Positions 8,847-17,486 of a DNA stretch of 46,907 nt are shown here, piece after piece. The stretch's first letter is position 1, and each line of letters opens with the position of its first letter. Location of the stretch: contig CAZLGT010000045.1 of assembly GCA_964559175.1 (NCBI GenBank), forward strand, positions 1 to 46,907, in the 5' to 3' direction. The stretch comes from Mariniphaga sp964559175. Its GTDB lineage: Bacteria; Bacteroidota; Bacteroidia; Bacteroidales; Prolixibacteraceae. The notes under the pieces are model-generated. The model was given only the letters and a program-made list of their open reading frames with translations. It did no database searches and had not been told where the DNA came from. The translations under genes and the position numbers were made by a program.

Positions 8847-11636
8847 ATGAAACGAAACCTGATAATTGTTTTATTTCTTGTTGTGGCAGCTGCCGCCGGT
8901 TATTACTGGTTTGCGGGAGAAAGTACCCCTTTTTCAAAAGACAACGCGCTTTACAAAGCTGTGCCGGTTTCAGCTCCTCTGTTTTTTGAATTCAGCAGCA
9001 TGGGCGCCATTCCATCCGGTAATCCGGTTGTTAAAGAGCTGCAGGATGCAGGCATTGCCAATTCCTGGTTTGAGGTACTTCAAAATGCCGATTCACTTAT
9101 ACATATCACTGAAGATATTCCCGGAAATTTGAGAAACAACCCGTTCATTATTGCCTTTGGAATTTCCGGAAGAAACGAACTGGTGCCAATTTTCATAACC
9201 AAAGCAGAATCACAAAACAAACAGTCAGCATACGGATTACTCATTCAGAAGCTTTATCCCACCGGCAGTTTCTCATATACTGAAAAAGAATACGGGAAAC
9301 ACACCATTACCGAAATTGCCTCAGCCGGCAGCAGTGAATCCATGTTTTTTTCGTTTGCCAACGGATTGTTGCTGGTAAGCTCCAAATCCATTGTGGCAGA
9401 ACAGGTACTCAGGCAATTATCAACCCCGGGTATTTTAAAAAATCCTTATTTTTCCGAAGTAAGCAAAGCTGCTTCAAACACAGGCATTTCAATTTTTTTA
9501 AATCATGCCTGGATAAACAGTTTTCTGGGAAATATTTTTACACGAACAGCCACATCGTCAACCGACGAATTTGGCGCAATAAGGCGAAATCAGCCGGCTG
9601 TTAAGGCAGAAAAATTTCGTGATTTTGCCAGCTGGAGCGGACTGGATCTCCGCATCAGCAACAACCAGCTTACGTTTACCGGGTTATCGGCTGCCGATGA
9701 TTCCCTCAACCATTTTCTGGCTGTGTTCAACAACCAGCAACCTGTTCGTTTCAGGGCCGAAGATTTGTTGCCACTGAATACTTCTTTTTTTTGCAGCTAT
9801 GCTTTCTCAGGCAAAAATGCCTTTTTTGAACAGATGGAAAACTATTTTGCCCACTCGGGAAATTATTACCACCGCGAAGAGCGAATGAAACGATTCGACC
9901 AGGGTTTCCGGGGAAACGTAAGAAATATTTTTCAGGAACTGGTAAAAGACGAGGTGATTGTAGCAGCCACCACCATCCCTGTGAACCCGGAAAATAAAAC
10001 CGTATATTTTATTGTGCATACCGAAAGCAGGGCGACAGCAGAAGAGCAGATTAAACGACTGCTGAACAATTATGCTCTGCGAAACGGAATGGAGCCCGGA
10101 CAGCTCGTTTCAGAATATTCAATGAACAACGAGGTTCGTTTTCCGGTTTACCGGTTTCCGTTCCCCTCGTTTCCGGGCTTGTGGATGGGCAGTCCGTTTG
10201 CCATGGCCGAGGCCCGGTTTGTTTCGTTTTACAACAATGCCATGGTCTTTTCCAATTCGGAACAGGGCCTGCACGAATACCTGCGAAACATGTCCATCGG
10301 AAATACGCTTTCAAAAGACAACCGGTACCAGCGGTTCAAACAAAGTAGTTCGAACCGGGCAAACATCCATGTTTTTGCAGATGTAAACAAAGCGTACGGA
10401 TTTCGAAACGAACTTTTTACACCCGAAATTCTCAGGCAGGTGGAAGACAAAGAGGAAAGCATTCGGAAATTTGGGATGATTAGCTGGCAGGTGCAGCGGG
10501 ATAAAGCTGCATTTTTAAATTCAATTGCCATCGATTTTCTGACCGATGCCGCAGTAGATGCCCAAACCACCTGGCAAACCGTTATCGGCAACAATATTGC
10601 CACCAAACCTCAACTGGTGATAAATCACCACGACCCTGCCAACCGGGAAATCATTTTTCAGGACAAGCAACATAACCTTCACCTGGTTTCGCATTCCGGG
10701 CTTGTTCGCTGGACGTTACCACTGCCCGGTCCGGTTTTAAGTGAAATTCACCAGGTGGACTATTATAAAAACGGCAGATTACAATACCTTTTCAACACCA
10801 AAGAAAAACTGTACCTCATCGACCGCAACGGAAATAATGTGGCCCATTTTCCGGTAACGCTTCAATCGCCGGCAACCAACGGCGTAAATGTGTTCGATTA
10901 CCACAACAACCGCGATTACCGCTATTTTGTGGCAGGAGAAAACAACAGGATTTATGCCTACGATGGTACCGGGAAAATTATTACCGGCTGGAAATTTGAC
11001 CAGACGGAATCGACGGTTATCACACCAGTGCAGCATTTCAGAATAGATAGCAAAGATTACATCGTTTTTAAGGATAATTCGAAAATTTACATTCAGGACA
11101 GGCAGGGCGACACCCGTGTTTCAACAAATGCGCGATTTGCAAACTCTAAAAATCCGCTGGTGCTGAACCTTACCGGCAGGCCAAAAATTGTGGCCACCGA
11201 CACGGGCGGCAAAGTCTGGTATCTTTATTTCGACGGTACCTTTGAAGATAAAACAAGCAGCAGGGTTAGTGAAAACCATTTCTTTACGGCCGACGATTTG
11301 GATGGCGACGGAACTCTGGAGTTTATCTTTTTGGATGGCAGCGAGTTAACTGTACTGAATGAAAACGGAAGAAGAATATTTAACCGGAAGCTGAACAGTT
11401 CAGCACAACATCCGCCTACTATTTACACTTTTGCTGCCGACCTGAAAATGGTGGGAATTACCGATGCTGCAACAAACCGCATTTTCCTGTACGGCCCCGA
11501 TGGCAAACTGCATCCGGGTTTTCCGTTGCAGGGAAACACCGAATTCACCATCGGTAAACTTTCAGAAAACGCTGATGGATTTAACCTGCTGGTTGGCAGT
11601 GAAGGTGGAAAATTGTATAATTATACTTTGAATTAA
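8847..11636 (+). CDS. Membrane-anchored DUF3352-like protein with C-terminal propeller-like half
   Basis: The protein has 929 residues and no assigned function. One hydrophobic segment (about residues 4-22, LIIVLFLVVAAAAGYYW) anchors it to the inner membrane or acts as a signal peptide. Residues about 30-590 resemble DUF3352-type proteins: a repeated mixed alpha/beta pattern with conserved phrases such as NNPFIIAFGISG and LLVSSKSIVAEQ. Residues about 600-929 look like a WD40/PQQ-type propeller, with repeated short blades and an FG-GAP/VCBS-like phrase, DDLDGDGTLEFIF. The large size and export signal suggest a periplasmic or surface role. The stop codon overlaps that of the convergent RraA-like gene. 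Family membership is by recognition, not by search. Confidence 0.7.
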   Translation: MKRNLIIVLFLVVAAAAGYYWFAGESTPFSKDNALYKAVPVSAPLFFEFSSMGAIPSGNPVVKELQDAGIANSWFEVLQNADSLIHITEDIPGNLRNNPFIIAFGISGRNELVPIFITKAESQNKQSAYGLLIQKLYPTGSFSYTEKEYGKHTITEIASAGSSESMFFSFANGLLLVSSKSIVAEQVLRQLSTPGILKNPYFSEVSKAASNTGISIFLNHAWINSFLGNIFTRTATSSTDEFGAIRRNQPAVKAEKFRDFASWSGLDLRISNNQLTFTGLSAADDSLNHFLAVFNNQQPVRFRAEDLLPLNTSFFCSYAFSGKNAFFEQMENYFAHSGNYYHREERMKRFDQGFRGNVRNIFQELVKDEVIVAATTIPVNPENKTVYFIVHTESRATAEEQIKRLLNNYALRNGMEPGQLVSEYSMNNEVRFPVYRFPFPSFPGLWMGSPFAMAEARFVSFYNNAMVFSNSEQGLHEYLRNMSIGNTLSKDNRYQRFKQSSSNRANIHVFADVNKAYGFRNELFTPEILRQVEDKEESIRKFGMISWQVQRDKAAFLNSIAIDFLTDAAVDAQTTWQTVIGNNIATKPQLVINHHDPANREIIFQDKQHNLHLVSHSGLVRWTLPLPGPVLSEIHQVDYYKNGRLQYLFNTKEKLYLIDRNGNNVAHFPVTLQSPATNGVNVFDYHNNRDYRYFVAGENNRIYAYDGTGKIITGWKFDQTESTVITPVQHFRIDSKDYIVFKDNSKIYIQDRQGDTRVSTNARFANSKNPLVLNLTGRPKIVATDTGGKVWYLYFDGTFEDKTSSRVSENHFFTADDLDGDGTLEFIFLDGSELTVLNENGRRIFNRKLNSSAQHPPTIYTFAADLKMVGITDAATNRIFLYGPDGKLHPGFPLQGNTEFTIGKLSENADGFNLLVGSEGGKLYNYTLN

Positions 11637-12376
11637 AAATATCCTCCTTTTTTAACGATTTCATCGATGGAATGCCCCTCTTTCACCCAGTCATAAATCA
11701 TTTTTTCATTTTCTTTAATTTCTTCGGCCCGGATAAGGACATCATAAGCAATTTCTCTTGGCACAACAAGCACTCCGTCAATATCTCCGAGGACCACATC
11801 GCCCGGTCTGACTGTCACATCTCCAATTTTAATTGGGATTTGGAAATGTGTAATTTGACAGCGGGCTAAACTTCCGTTGGAAATCCGGTATTCATAGAAA
11901 ACCGGGAAATCAGCTTCCAAAATCTGATGTGTATCACGAATTCCGCCGTCGATACAGGCGGCTTTCACTTTTTTGCTTTTGGCAGTTGCCGTCATTACAC
12001 CGCCCCACAAAGTAGCTTTGTCGTCACGGCTTGTATCCCAGATGATAAATGCATCTTCGTGCATTTCATCCAGCATTTGGGAGCGAAATTCCATTTCACC
12101 GGTGATTTTTACATTGGGGGAACTCTTTACTGTAAAAGCAAATCCCGCATACGTCCGGTATTCCCGCAACGGTTTAATGCGTCCCGGCAATGCCTGGTCC
12201 AGGAAACAAAACTCGCGCAACACGTCATTCACTGCGCCTGTGTAAAGTTGCTCGAATCTGCCAAGCAATTCTTCGTTCGGGATTGGAAACTCTTTATTTG
12301 AAATGGCTTCCCTGGTCTTAATCAGTTTTTCCAGATTCATCATCCCTATTTCCTTTTTGTACTTTTCAACACTCAT
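11633..12376 (-). CDS. RraA-fold protein, probable 4-hydroxy-2-oxo-acid aldolase
   Basis: This 247-residue cytoplasmic protein belongs to the RraA / HMG-CHA aldolase family. The metal and substrate motifs are intact: GGIRD at residues 144-148, with Arg147 and Asp148 in the positions used for pyruvate and metal binding in HMG aldolase, and GDIDGVLVVP from residue 198. This favours a true aldolase over the RNase E regulator form of the fold. As the last gene of the sugar-acid operon it could cleave a 2-keto-3-deoxy-aldonate to pyruvate plus an aldehyde; this is inference. A second possible start is Met12 or Met13 (MMNLEKLI). Its stop overlaps the stop of the convergent gene by 4 bases. Confidence 0.85.
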   Translation of the reverse strand: MSVEKYKKEIGMMNLEKLIKTREAISNKEFPIPNEELLGRFEQLYTGAVNDVLREFCFLDQALPGRIKPLREYRTYAGFAFTVKSSPNVKITGEMEFRSQMLDEMHEDAFIIWDTSRDDKATLWGGVMTATAKSKKVKAACIDGGIRDTHQILEADFPVFYEYRISNGSLARCQITHFQIPIKIGDVTVRPGDVVLGDIDGVLVVPREIAYDVLIRAEEIKENEKMIYDWVKEGHSIDEIVKKGGYF

Positions 12377-12403
12377 AATATTTCTCTTGAATTTTTTTAT
12401 CTC

Positions 12404-13177
12404 TCAAAAATTTAATCCCATTCCGCCATCTACAAAAATGTCCTGACCTGTAATGTATTTACCGGCATCCGAACAAAGCATTAAAGCAGTTGCTGCGCAA
12501 TCAGCAATATCGCCAATATAACCGAGTGGTATTTTCTCTTCCACCATCGCCTTATATTTTTCGTCCTGAAGCACTTCTTCGTTTCGGATGGTGGGAAATA
12601 CACCCGGAGCCAGGTTATTGATGGTCACTCCGTATTTTCCAATCTGGGCCGCCAGATTTTTCACCATACTCAATTGTGCCATTTTTGAAGCCGCATACAC
12701 TATCATTTGCGGATGGGGACGGGCTTGCTGAACGCTGCCGAGCGTGACAATCCGGCCCCAACCGTTCTTTTTCATATAAGGGAACAACTCCTGAATTAGA
12801 AAAAGCGATGATCTAAAGTTAATATTGATTTGATCTTCAAATTCCTCCGGCGTCACTTCATCCCATGCTTTACGATATTGGACCGAGGCATTCAGTACTA
12901 AAATATCAGGAGAAATCTCACTCTGGTGGAGAAACCGGGATATTATCTTTGCTGAATCGATCAGCGACAAATCACATTCGACAAGCCAACACTTTGCCCC
13001 CTTCTCAATAATTTCCTTTTTTGTTTGTTCCGCAAGTTCACCGTTCGATCGGTAATTGATGACCACATCGGCGCCGTATTCTGCGAAAGCAAGAGAGATG
13101 GCTTTCCCTATTCCCTGACTGCCCCCGGTCACCAAAGCGGTTTTTCCCTTCAGGCTAAATAAATTTTTAATTTCCAT
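12404..13177 (-). CDS. Short-chain dehydrogenase/reductase (SDR family)
   Basis: This is a 257-residue classical SDR. The NAD(P)-binding motif TGGSQGIG is at residues 17-24. The catalytic set is Ser148, Tyr161 and Lys165 (YAASK), with LVLNAS near residue 97 in place of the usual NNAG. Length and C-terminus (ITGQDIFVDGGMG) are typical of sugar and polyol dehydrogenases. It starts one base after the SMP-30 stop, so expression is coupled. In this operon it could oxidise the sugar to its lactone, or a later keto-deoxy acid; which one cannot be told from sequence. Confidence 0.93.
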   Translation of the reverse strand: MEIKNLFSLKGKTALVTGGSQGIGKAISLAFAEYGADVVINYRSNGELAEQTKKEIIEKGAKCWLVECDLSLIDSAKIISRFLHQSEISPDILVLNASVQYRKAWDEVTPEEFEDQININFRSSLFLIQELFPYMKKNGWGRIVTLGSVQQARPHPQMIVYAASKMAQLSMVKNLAAQIGKYGVTINNLAPGVFPTIRNEEVLQDEKYKAMVEEKIPLGYIGDIADCAATALMLCSDAGKYITGQDIFVDGGMGLNF

Positions 13178-13178
13178 A

Positions 13179-14003
13179 TCATCTGTAAAAAATTGGTAGT
13201 CCTTTGTTTTTTATTTTATACGAAAGAATTTGTCCTTGATCAGCTTCTGTAACAATTAGTCCCGGTTTGCCCGACGGATCGAAAGCACAGCTTGTAGGCC
13301 GGCTGCCCGGGCAATCCAGGTACCCCGACAATTCACCGTTTTTATTGTAAATGTTTATTTTGCTTTCATTGAAAACAGCGACGTAAAGATTTTCCTCCTC
13401 ATCGAAAGCCATACCGTCAGGTCCCCAGGGGCCGTTTCCTGCTTTTGCAAAAGGCCGTTCATTCAGAATTTCAAGTCTGTTGGAATCCCATGTACCAATC
13501 CAAAGTTGCTGCCGGTACGTTTCGGCAAAAATCAGGGTTTTGCCGTCTGACCTCAAAGTCAGTCCGTTCGTAAAATATTTACCCTCAGAAATGACTTTCG
13601 CCTGGCTTTTCCCCTTTGGCAAAACGCAAAAAGTTGAGATGGGCTCTTCCCGTCCGTCGGCATGGTCCGAAAACAACAGATTTCCCGTTGCATCGAAAAT
13701 CAGATCATTGGGCCGTTTCAACCTTGTTCCGTCCGTTGTTTGTTGACAAATAATTTCATATTTTTGATTTTTGGGACTGAACGTTCTTATTTCCCCGCGC
13801 CCGCTGTCGCAAAACCAGATATTACCTTCCCTGTCAATCATCGCTCCGTTGGGCGTTCCGTTCACATCGAACCGGGTGAGGTTTTTCCCGTCCCAACATG
13901 AAAGGTTTCCCCCTTTGATTTCTACAAACCAAAGGTTTCCGTCAAAATCGAAAACCGGGCCTTCCGGAAATTTCAAATCTGATATGATGCATTTGTAATC
14001 CAT
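13179..14003 (-). CDS. SMP-30/gluconolactonase/LRE-family sugar lactonase
   Basis: This 274-residue six-bladed propeller enzyme would hydrolyse an aldono- or aldarolactone. Family marks include LKFPEGPVFDFDGNLWFVEI at the start, where the conserved EGP glutamate binds metal. RPNDLIFDATGNLLFSDHAD and GPWGPDGMAFDEEENLYVA supply the metal-binding Asn and Asp. No signal peptide is present, so it acts in the cytoplasm. It sits 7 bases after the enolase-superfamily gene and 1 base before the SDR gene. This placement fits the second step of an oxidative sugar route. Confidence 0.92.
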   Translation of the reverse strand: MDYKCIISDLKFPEGPVFDFDGNLWFVEIKGGNLSCWDGKNLTRFDVNGTPNGAMIDREGNIWFCDSGRGEIRTFSPKNQKYEIICQQTTDGTRLKRPNDLIFDATGNLLFSDHADGREEPISTFCVLPKGKSQAKVISEGKYFTNGLTLRSDGKTLIFAETYRQQLWIGTWDSNRLEILNERPFAKAGNGPWGPDGMAFDEEENLYVAVFNESKINIYNKNGELSGYLDCPGSRPTSCAFDPSGKPGLIVTEADQGQILSYKIKNKGLPIFYR

Positions 14004-14010
14004 ATTTTAA

Positions 14011-15201
14011 TCAGATACTTCCTACAATCGGGAACCAGTTTGGCCGGTATTCATCCTGGTGAAACCGGGCGTAATAATCTCCTTTCTCTTCGAAATAGCG
14101 TTCGTATTTTTCCATTTTCTCTTCGTCCAGTTCAACTCCGAGGCCGGGACCGTCAGGCACTTTTATACAACCATTTTCATATTTCATTAGCCCGCCTTTG
14201 ATAATGTCATCGGTGAGGTAATGGTAATGAGCATCTCCGGCAAATGTCATGGTTGGGATAGTTGATGCAGTATGAAGCATGGCCGCCAGTTCAATTCCAA
14301 ATTCGGCCCCGCTGTGCATGGCAACTCCCAGGTTGAAAGTCCGGCAAACAGCCACCAGGTCTTTCACTCCTTTGGGGCCTTCCCAGTAATGAAGATCGGT
14401 CAGTACAATATCTACTGCCCTCATCCGGATGGCAGGCCCCAGGTCGTCAAATTTGTTCGGGTACATATTGGTGGCAACCGGAATCCGGATTTGCTTGCGC
14501 ACGGCGGCATTGCCTTCCAAACCCCATGCAGGATCTTCAAAATATTCAGGATTTAATTCCTCCATGATTTTTCCCATTCCAACAGCGGTGGTCACCGACC
14601 AAACGCCGTTGGGATCGATTCGAAGGCCAAAACTATCACCAAGGTTCTTCCGGCACAATTCCAATACTTTAACTTCTTCCCGCGGCTCCATCACACCGGC
14701 TTTTAATTTCATGGAGTTCACGCCCAGTTCTTCATGGAGTTGCGTACAATAATCAGCCAAATCTTCGGCCGTTTTATCATGGCCTCCCCCGGGGCGATCG
14801 TACCGCCAGAAAAGATAAGCAATGAAAGGAATCTTGTTTCGTATTTGACCTCCAAGAAGGTCGCTCACCGGGCGGTTCAAAACTTTCCCCTGGATGTCGA
14901 GGCAGGCTATTTCAATTGCCGCATAGAGGCGGGCATTCGAGAGGTAATAAATACTGCGAAGTACCTTTTGCTTTATGATTTCCAGGTGAAAAGGATCGAG
15001 CCCGACAATACGTGGTTTTAGCTTTTCAAAAGCTTTTCGCTGATCACCCCCTCCGACTTCTCCAAGCCCCACAACTCCTTCATCTGTAACAATTTCAATA
15101 ACAGTGCGCAGAAAATATCCCGGGTGAACACCTGTATTGTGCCTTAACTTGGCATTTAGTGGAATTGCCACTGTACGTGCTTTTAAATCGAATATTTTCA
15201 T
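14011..15201 (-). CDS. Enolase-superfamily sugar-acid dehydratase, glucarate dehydratase-like
   Basis: This 396-residue Mg-dependent dehydratase is related to the mandelate racemase/glucarate dehydratase group. The N-terminal capping domain (about 1-125) precedes the barrel. Catalytic residues by motif: MKLKAG with Lys165 and Lys167 as base; metal ligands Asp196 (RIDPNG), Glu222 (YFEDPA) and Asn245 (IPVATNM). The asparagine in the third ligand place and the PVATNM phrase are typical of glucarate dehydratase relatives. Asp269 and His296 (MHSG) form the dyad. It would convert an aldonate or aldarate to its 2-keto-3-deoxy form. E. coli GlucD is larger (446 residues), so the exact substrate may differ. 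It overlaps the IclR gene by 4 bases. Confidence 0.9.
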   Translation of the reverse strand: MKIFDLKARTVAIPLNAKLRHNTGVHPGYFLRTVIEIVTDEGVVGLGEVGGGDQRKAFEKLKPRIVGLDPFHLEIIKQKVLRSIYYLSNARLYAAIEIACLDIQGKVLNRPVSDLLGGQIRNKIPFIAYLFWRYDRPGGGHDKTAEDLADYCTQLHEELGVNSMKLKAGVMEPREEVKVLELCRKNLGDSFGLRIDPNGVWSVTTAVGMGKIMEELNPEYFEDPAWGLEGNAAVRKQIRIPVATNMYPNKFDDLGPAIRMRAVDIVLTDLHYWEGPKGVKDLVAVCRTFNLGVAMHSGAEFGIELAAMLHTASTIPTMTFAGDAHYHYLTDDIIKGGLMKYENGCIKVPDGPGLGVELDEEKMEKYERYFEEKGDYYARFHQDEYRPNWFPIVGSI

Positions 15202-15950
15202 TCTTCCAAAACTTTTTCGTTCAATTTTTTATTTATCAGATCATTTGTCTCTTTCAGTTTCTGAAGGATTATTTCCTGCATCGACGTTGTATATCGCGCC
15301 TGAGGAAGATAAACTCCCAGGCTGGCAATAATCTTTTTCCCCTTGTAAACCGGCATAGCTATTCCAATAATCTGCGATTTCGATATCTGAACAGCCATCT
15401 GTTTTTTCTTTATTTTATGCAGCTCAATGGCAAGATCGTCTTCGTCCTCGATTCCTGCCCACACATCCGGTGCAGGCAATCCGTATTTTTTTTGAAACTT
15501 CTTTTGTTCTTTGGGTTCCATACACGCCAGTATCATCCTTCCGGTAGATGTCCTGTAGGCCTCCTTTTCCTTTTTATTAATCACCTGGAGTTCGTGGGTG
15601 CTTTTGACCTCGTTCAGAACGAGTCTCATATTATCTTTCAATACAGATAGTATAAGGCTTTCGTTTAACTCGTCAGAAAGTTTGCTCATGGGTTCCGACG
15701 ACACCTCCAGGAGTTCACGCTTGTGTGAATAATTGCCGGTCAGCAGGTATGACATGGAACCGAGGCGGTATCCTGTCATTCTTCCCTCCTGCTCAATGTA
15801 ACCCCTGTAAACAAGCGTTTTAATAATATTGGCACAAGTGCCTTTATTCAGGTTTAATTGTCCTGAAATTTCGTTCAAAGTATATAACCTGGAACGATCC
15901 CGGGCGATAAGCTCAAGAATATCCAATGCTCTGTTAACTACCTGTATCAT
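15198..15950 (-). CDS. IclR-family transcriptional regulator
   Basis: The protein has 250 residues. The winged helix-turn-helix (about 1-65) includes LNEISGQLNLNKGTCANIIKT as the recognition region. The C-terminal IclR effector domain (about 75-245) is typical for sensing small organic acids. It overlaps the MFS gene by 17 bases and the dehydratase gene by 4 bases, so it is expressed with its likely targets. The probable operator is the palindrome over the operon promoter (17240-17253); this is inference. The effector is probably a sugar acid or keto-deoxy intermediate of the pathway. Confidence 0.92.
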   Translation of the reverse strand: MIQVVNRALDILELIARDRSRLYTLNEISGQLNLNKGTCANIIKTLVYRGYIEQEGRMTGYRLGSMSYLLTGNYSHKRELLEVSSEPMSKLSDELNESLILSVLKDNMRLVLNEVKSTHELQVINKKEKEAYRTSTGRMILACMEPKEQKKFQKKYGLPAPDVWAGIEDEDDLAIELHKIKKKQMAVQISKSQIIGIAMPVYKGKKIIASLGVYLPQARYTTSMQEIILQKLKETNDLINKKLNEKVLEE

Positions 15951-17211
15951 AATTATATATTTTTATCAAATCATTTTTATAGAAAAATCTGACTGCAATA
16001 AAAATAGAGAGTGCAGACAAAATATAAACAACCGACAATGCAGACAAACCCCAGGCTAATCCCAAAGCCGGTTTGATAATTCCCAAAATATAGGGCGCCG
16101 CCGCTCCGGTAACAAAAGCAAACATTAACATTAAACCTGTGGCGGTTGATCGGTATTTGGGCTCTATTACATCGTACAAGGCAGCAAAAATATTGGAATC
16201 GTATATTCCTCTGAATAATCCGAACAAGGCCAGACAAATATAAACAACAAACGGAGTGTTGCTAATACCCATTAGAAAAATAAACGGAGCGCCCAGCAAC
16301 AGGCCGAAAGCCTGGACAATTCCCCTCATTCCCGTCACCCTGGATGCGTAATGATCTGCAATTCTGGCCCCTATCAAAACCCCGAAGAATGCAGCCAGAT
16401 AGTGATAAAAAGTAGAGTCGAAACCGGAACGGGTCAGGGAAAAACCAAAATCTTCAAACAGGTAGGTCGGCATCCAGGTCATAAACCCGACATTAACAAA
16501 AACCATCCCGGCAAAAGCAAGGGTTAGAAGAAGGGCGGTGGGCTTTTTGAAAAAAACAAACAAACCTTCCGAAAAGCGAATTTTTGGAATGGCTTTATTC
16601 CCGCTATCTTTTTTTGCAGGTACAGAGTCCTTTAACCGTAGCAACAATAATATTACGTTTATAATCCCCAACCCGCCAAAAACATAAAATGCCATCCTCC
16701 ATCCGAATCGGTCTGCTATCCATCCTGCAAGAAACCCGCTTATGATGATGCCGGCATATAATGCAGTTTGGTGGATAGACATGGCAGTTGCCCGTGTCTT
16801 TTCATGATATTCGGCAATGAGGGCGTTGGCAGGTGGAGAATAAAAGGCCTCTCCTCCTCCGGTTACAATACCCCGCAAAATGACAAGATGAATCAACAAA
16901 GTTGACATTCCGGTAAATAGGGTTCCGGAACTCCATATCATCAAACAGATAATAATAATCCATTTTTTATTCGCCCTGTCTCCGATGAATCCCCCAATAG
17001 GAACCAATATTCCGTATGCAAGCGTCAAAACTGCAGCAACCAGGCCCATATCGGCGTCGGTAAGGAAAAGGTCGTCACGGATTGCGGACAATACTACATT
17101 AAATACCTGTCGGTCTCCCTGATGATTAAAAAAGGTAAACCATAATAATAAAATCAGTTCCCATTTATAAGGAAGAACCTTCTCTACTTTTAAATACTTT
17201 TTTGTATTCAT
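15934..17211 (-). CDS. MFS transporter, anion:cation symporter-like (sugar acid uptake)
   Basis: This 425-residue inner-membrane protein has about 12 hydrophobic segments and a short central loop (about residues 205-220, PAKKDSGNKAIPK). The start of the first segment, WFTFFNHQGDRQVFNVVL, resembles the N-L-D-R-x-x-(I/F) pattern of hexuronate and aldonate carriers, as does GGFIGDRANKKW in the loop between segments 2 and 3. It is the first gene of the sugar-acid operon and overlaps the IclR gene by 17 bases. Import of a sugar acid is the likely role; the substrate is not identified. Confidence 0.88.
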   Translation of the reverse strand: MNTKKYLKVEKVLPYKWELILLLWFTFFNHQGDRQVFNVVLSAIRDDLFLTDADMGLVAAVLTLAYGILVPIGGFIGDRANKKWIIIICLMIWSSGTLFTGMSTLLIHLVILRGIVTGGGEAFYSPPANALIAEYHEKTRATAMSIHQTALYAGIIISGFLAGWIADRFGWRMAFYVFGGLGIINVILLLLRLKDSVPAKKDSGNKAIPKIRFSEGLFVFFKKPTALLLTLAFAGMVFVNVGFMTWMPTYLFEDFGFSLTRSGFDSTFYHYLAAFFGVLIGARIADHYASRVTGMRGIVQAFGLLLGAPFIFLMGISNTPFVVYICLALFGLFRGIYDSNIFAALYDVIEPKYRSTATGLMLMFAFVTGAAAPYILGIIKPALGLAWGLSALSVVYILSALSIFIAVRFFYKNDLIKIYNYDTGS

Positions 17212-17239
17212 TTGTTCAGTTTTACATTAATAGGATATG

Positions 17240-17270
17240 CAAATTTAAATTTGATATTGTAAAAAACAAT
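17240..17270 (-). promoter_or_regulatory. Promoter of the sugar-acid operon with an overlapping palindrome
   Basis: On the minus strand: ATTG (17270-17267), 19 bases, then TAAATTTG (17247-17240). This matches the Bacteroidota consensus except for one base of the -33 element. The -7 box lies within the perfect 14-base palindrome CAAATTTAAATTTG (17240-17253). A second inverted repeat, ATTGT-N5-ACAAT, covers 17256-17270. A regulator bound here would block the promoter, so this is the best IclR operator candidate. Confidence 0.5.
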
Positions 17271-17389
17271 ACCTCTAAGCAATAATTATTTTTGATAATA
17301 TTTTTTCTTGTCTACTAAATAAAAGAAAATAGGTTTTAAATTGTTGATGTATAGGTTATTTGAATTTTTATTTAATTGCTTATGTTTTA

Positions 17390-17424
17390 TAATATAAAAT
17401 AATGTTTTAAAACATTTTATATTA
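17390..17424. promoter_or_regulatory. Long AT-rich inverted repeat upstream of susC (PUL 1)
   Basis: The perfect 16-base palindrome AATGTTTTAAAACATT (17401-17416) sits inside longer arms: TAATATAAAAT (17390-17400) matches ATTTTATATTA (17414-17424) once a three-base AAT bulge is allowed. It lies 26 bases upstream of the susC -7 box, where an activator would bind. No protein can be assigned. Confidence 0.5.
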
Positions 17425-17449
17425 CTGTGTATTGTAGTTTGTTTTCCTT

Positions 17450-17457
17450 TAAATTTG
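17450..17457 (+). promoter_or_regulatory. Probable -7 promoter box of susC (PUL 1)
   Basis: TAAATTTG matches TAnnTTTG. The best -33 candidate is TGTG at 17426-17429, 20 bases away, which is a weak match. Transcription would start near 17463, 24 bases before the susC ATG. The 10-mer TTTAAATTTG also occurs in the divergent operon promoter. Confidence 0.4.
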
Positions 17458-17486
17458 TTTTGTCAAATCAATTAAAATGAATTCTT

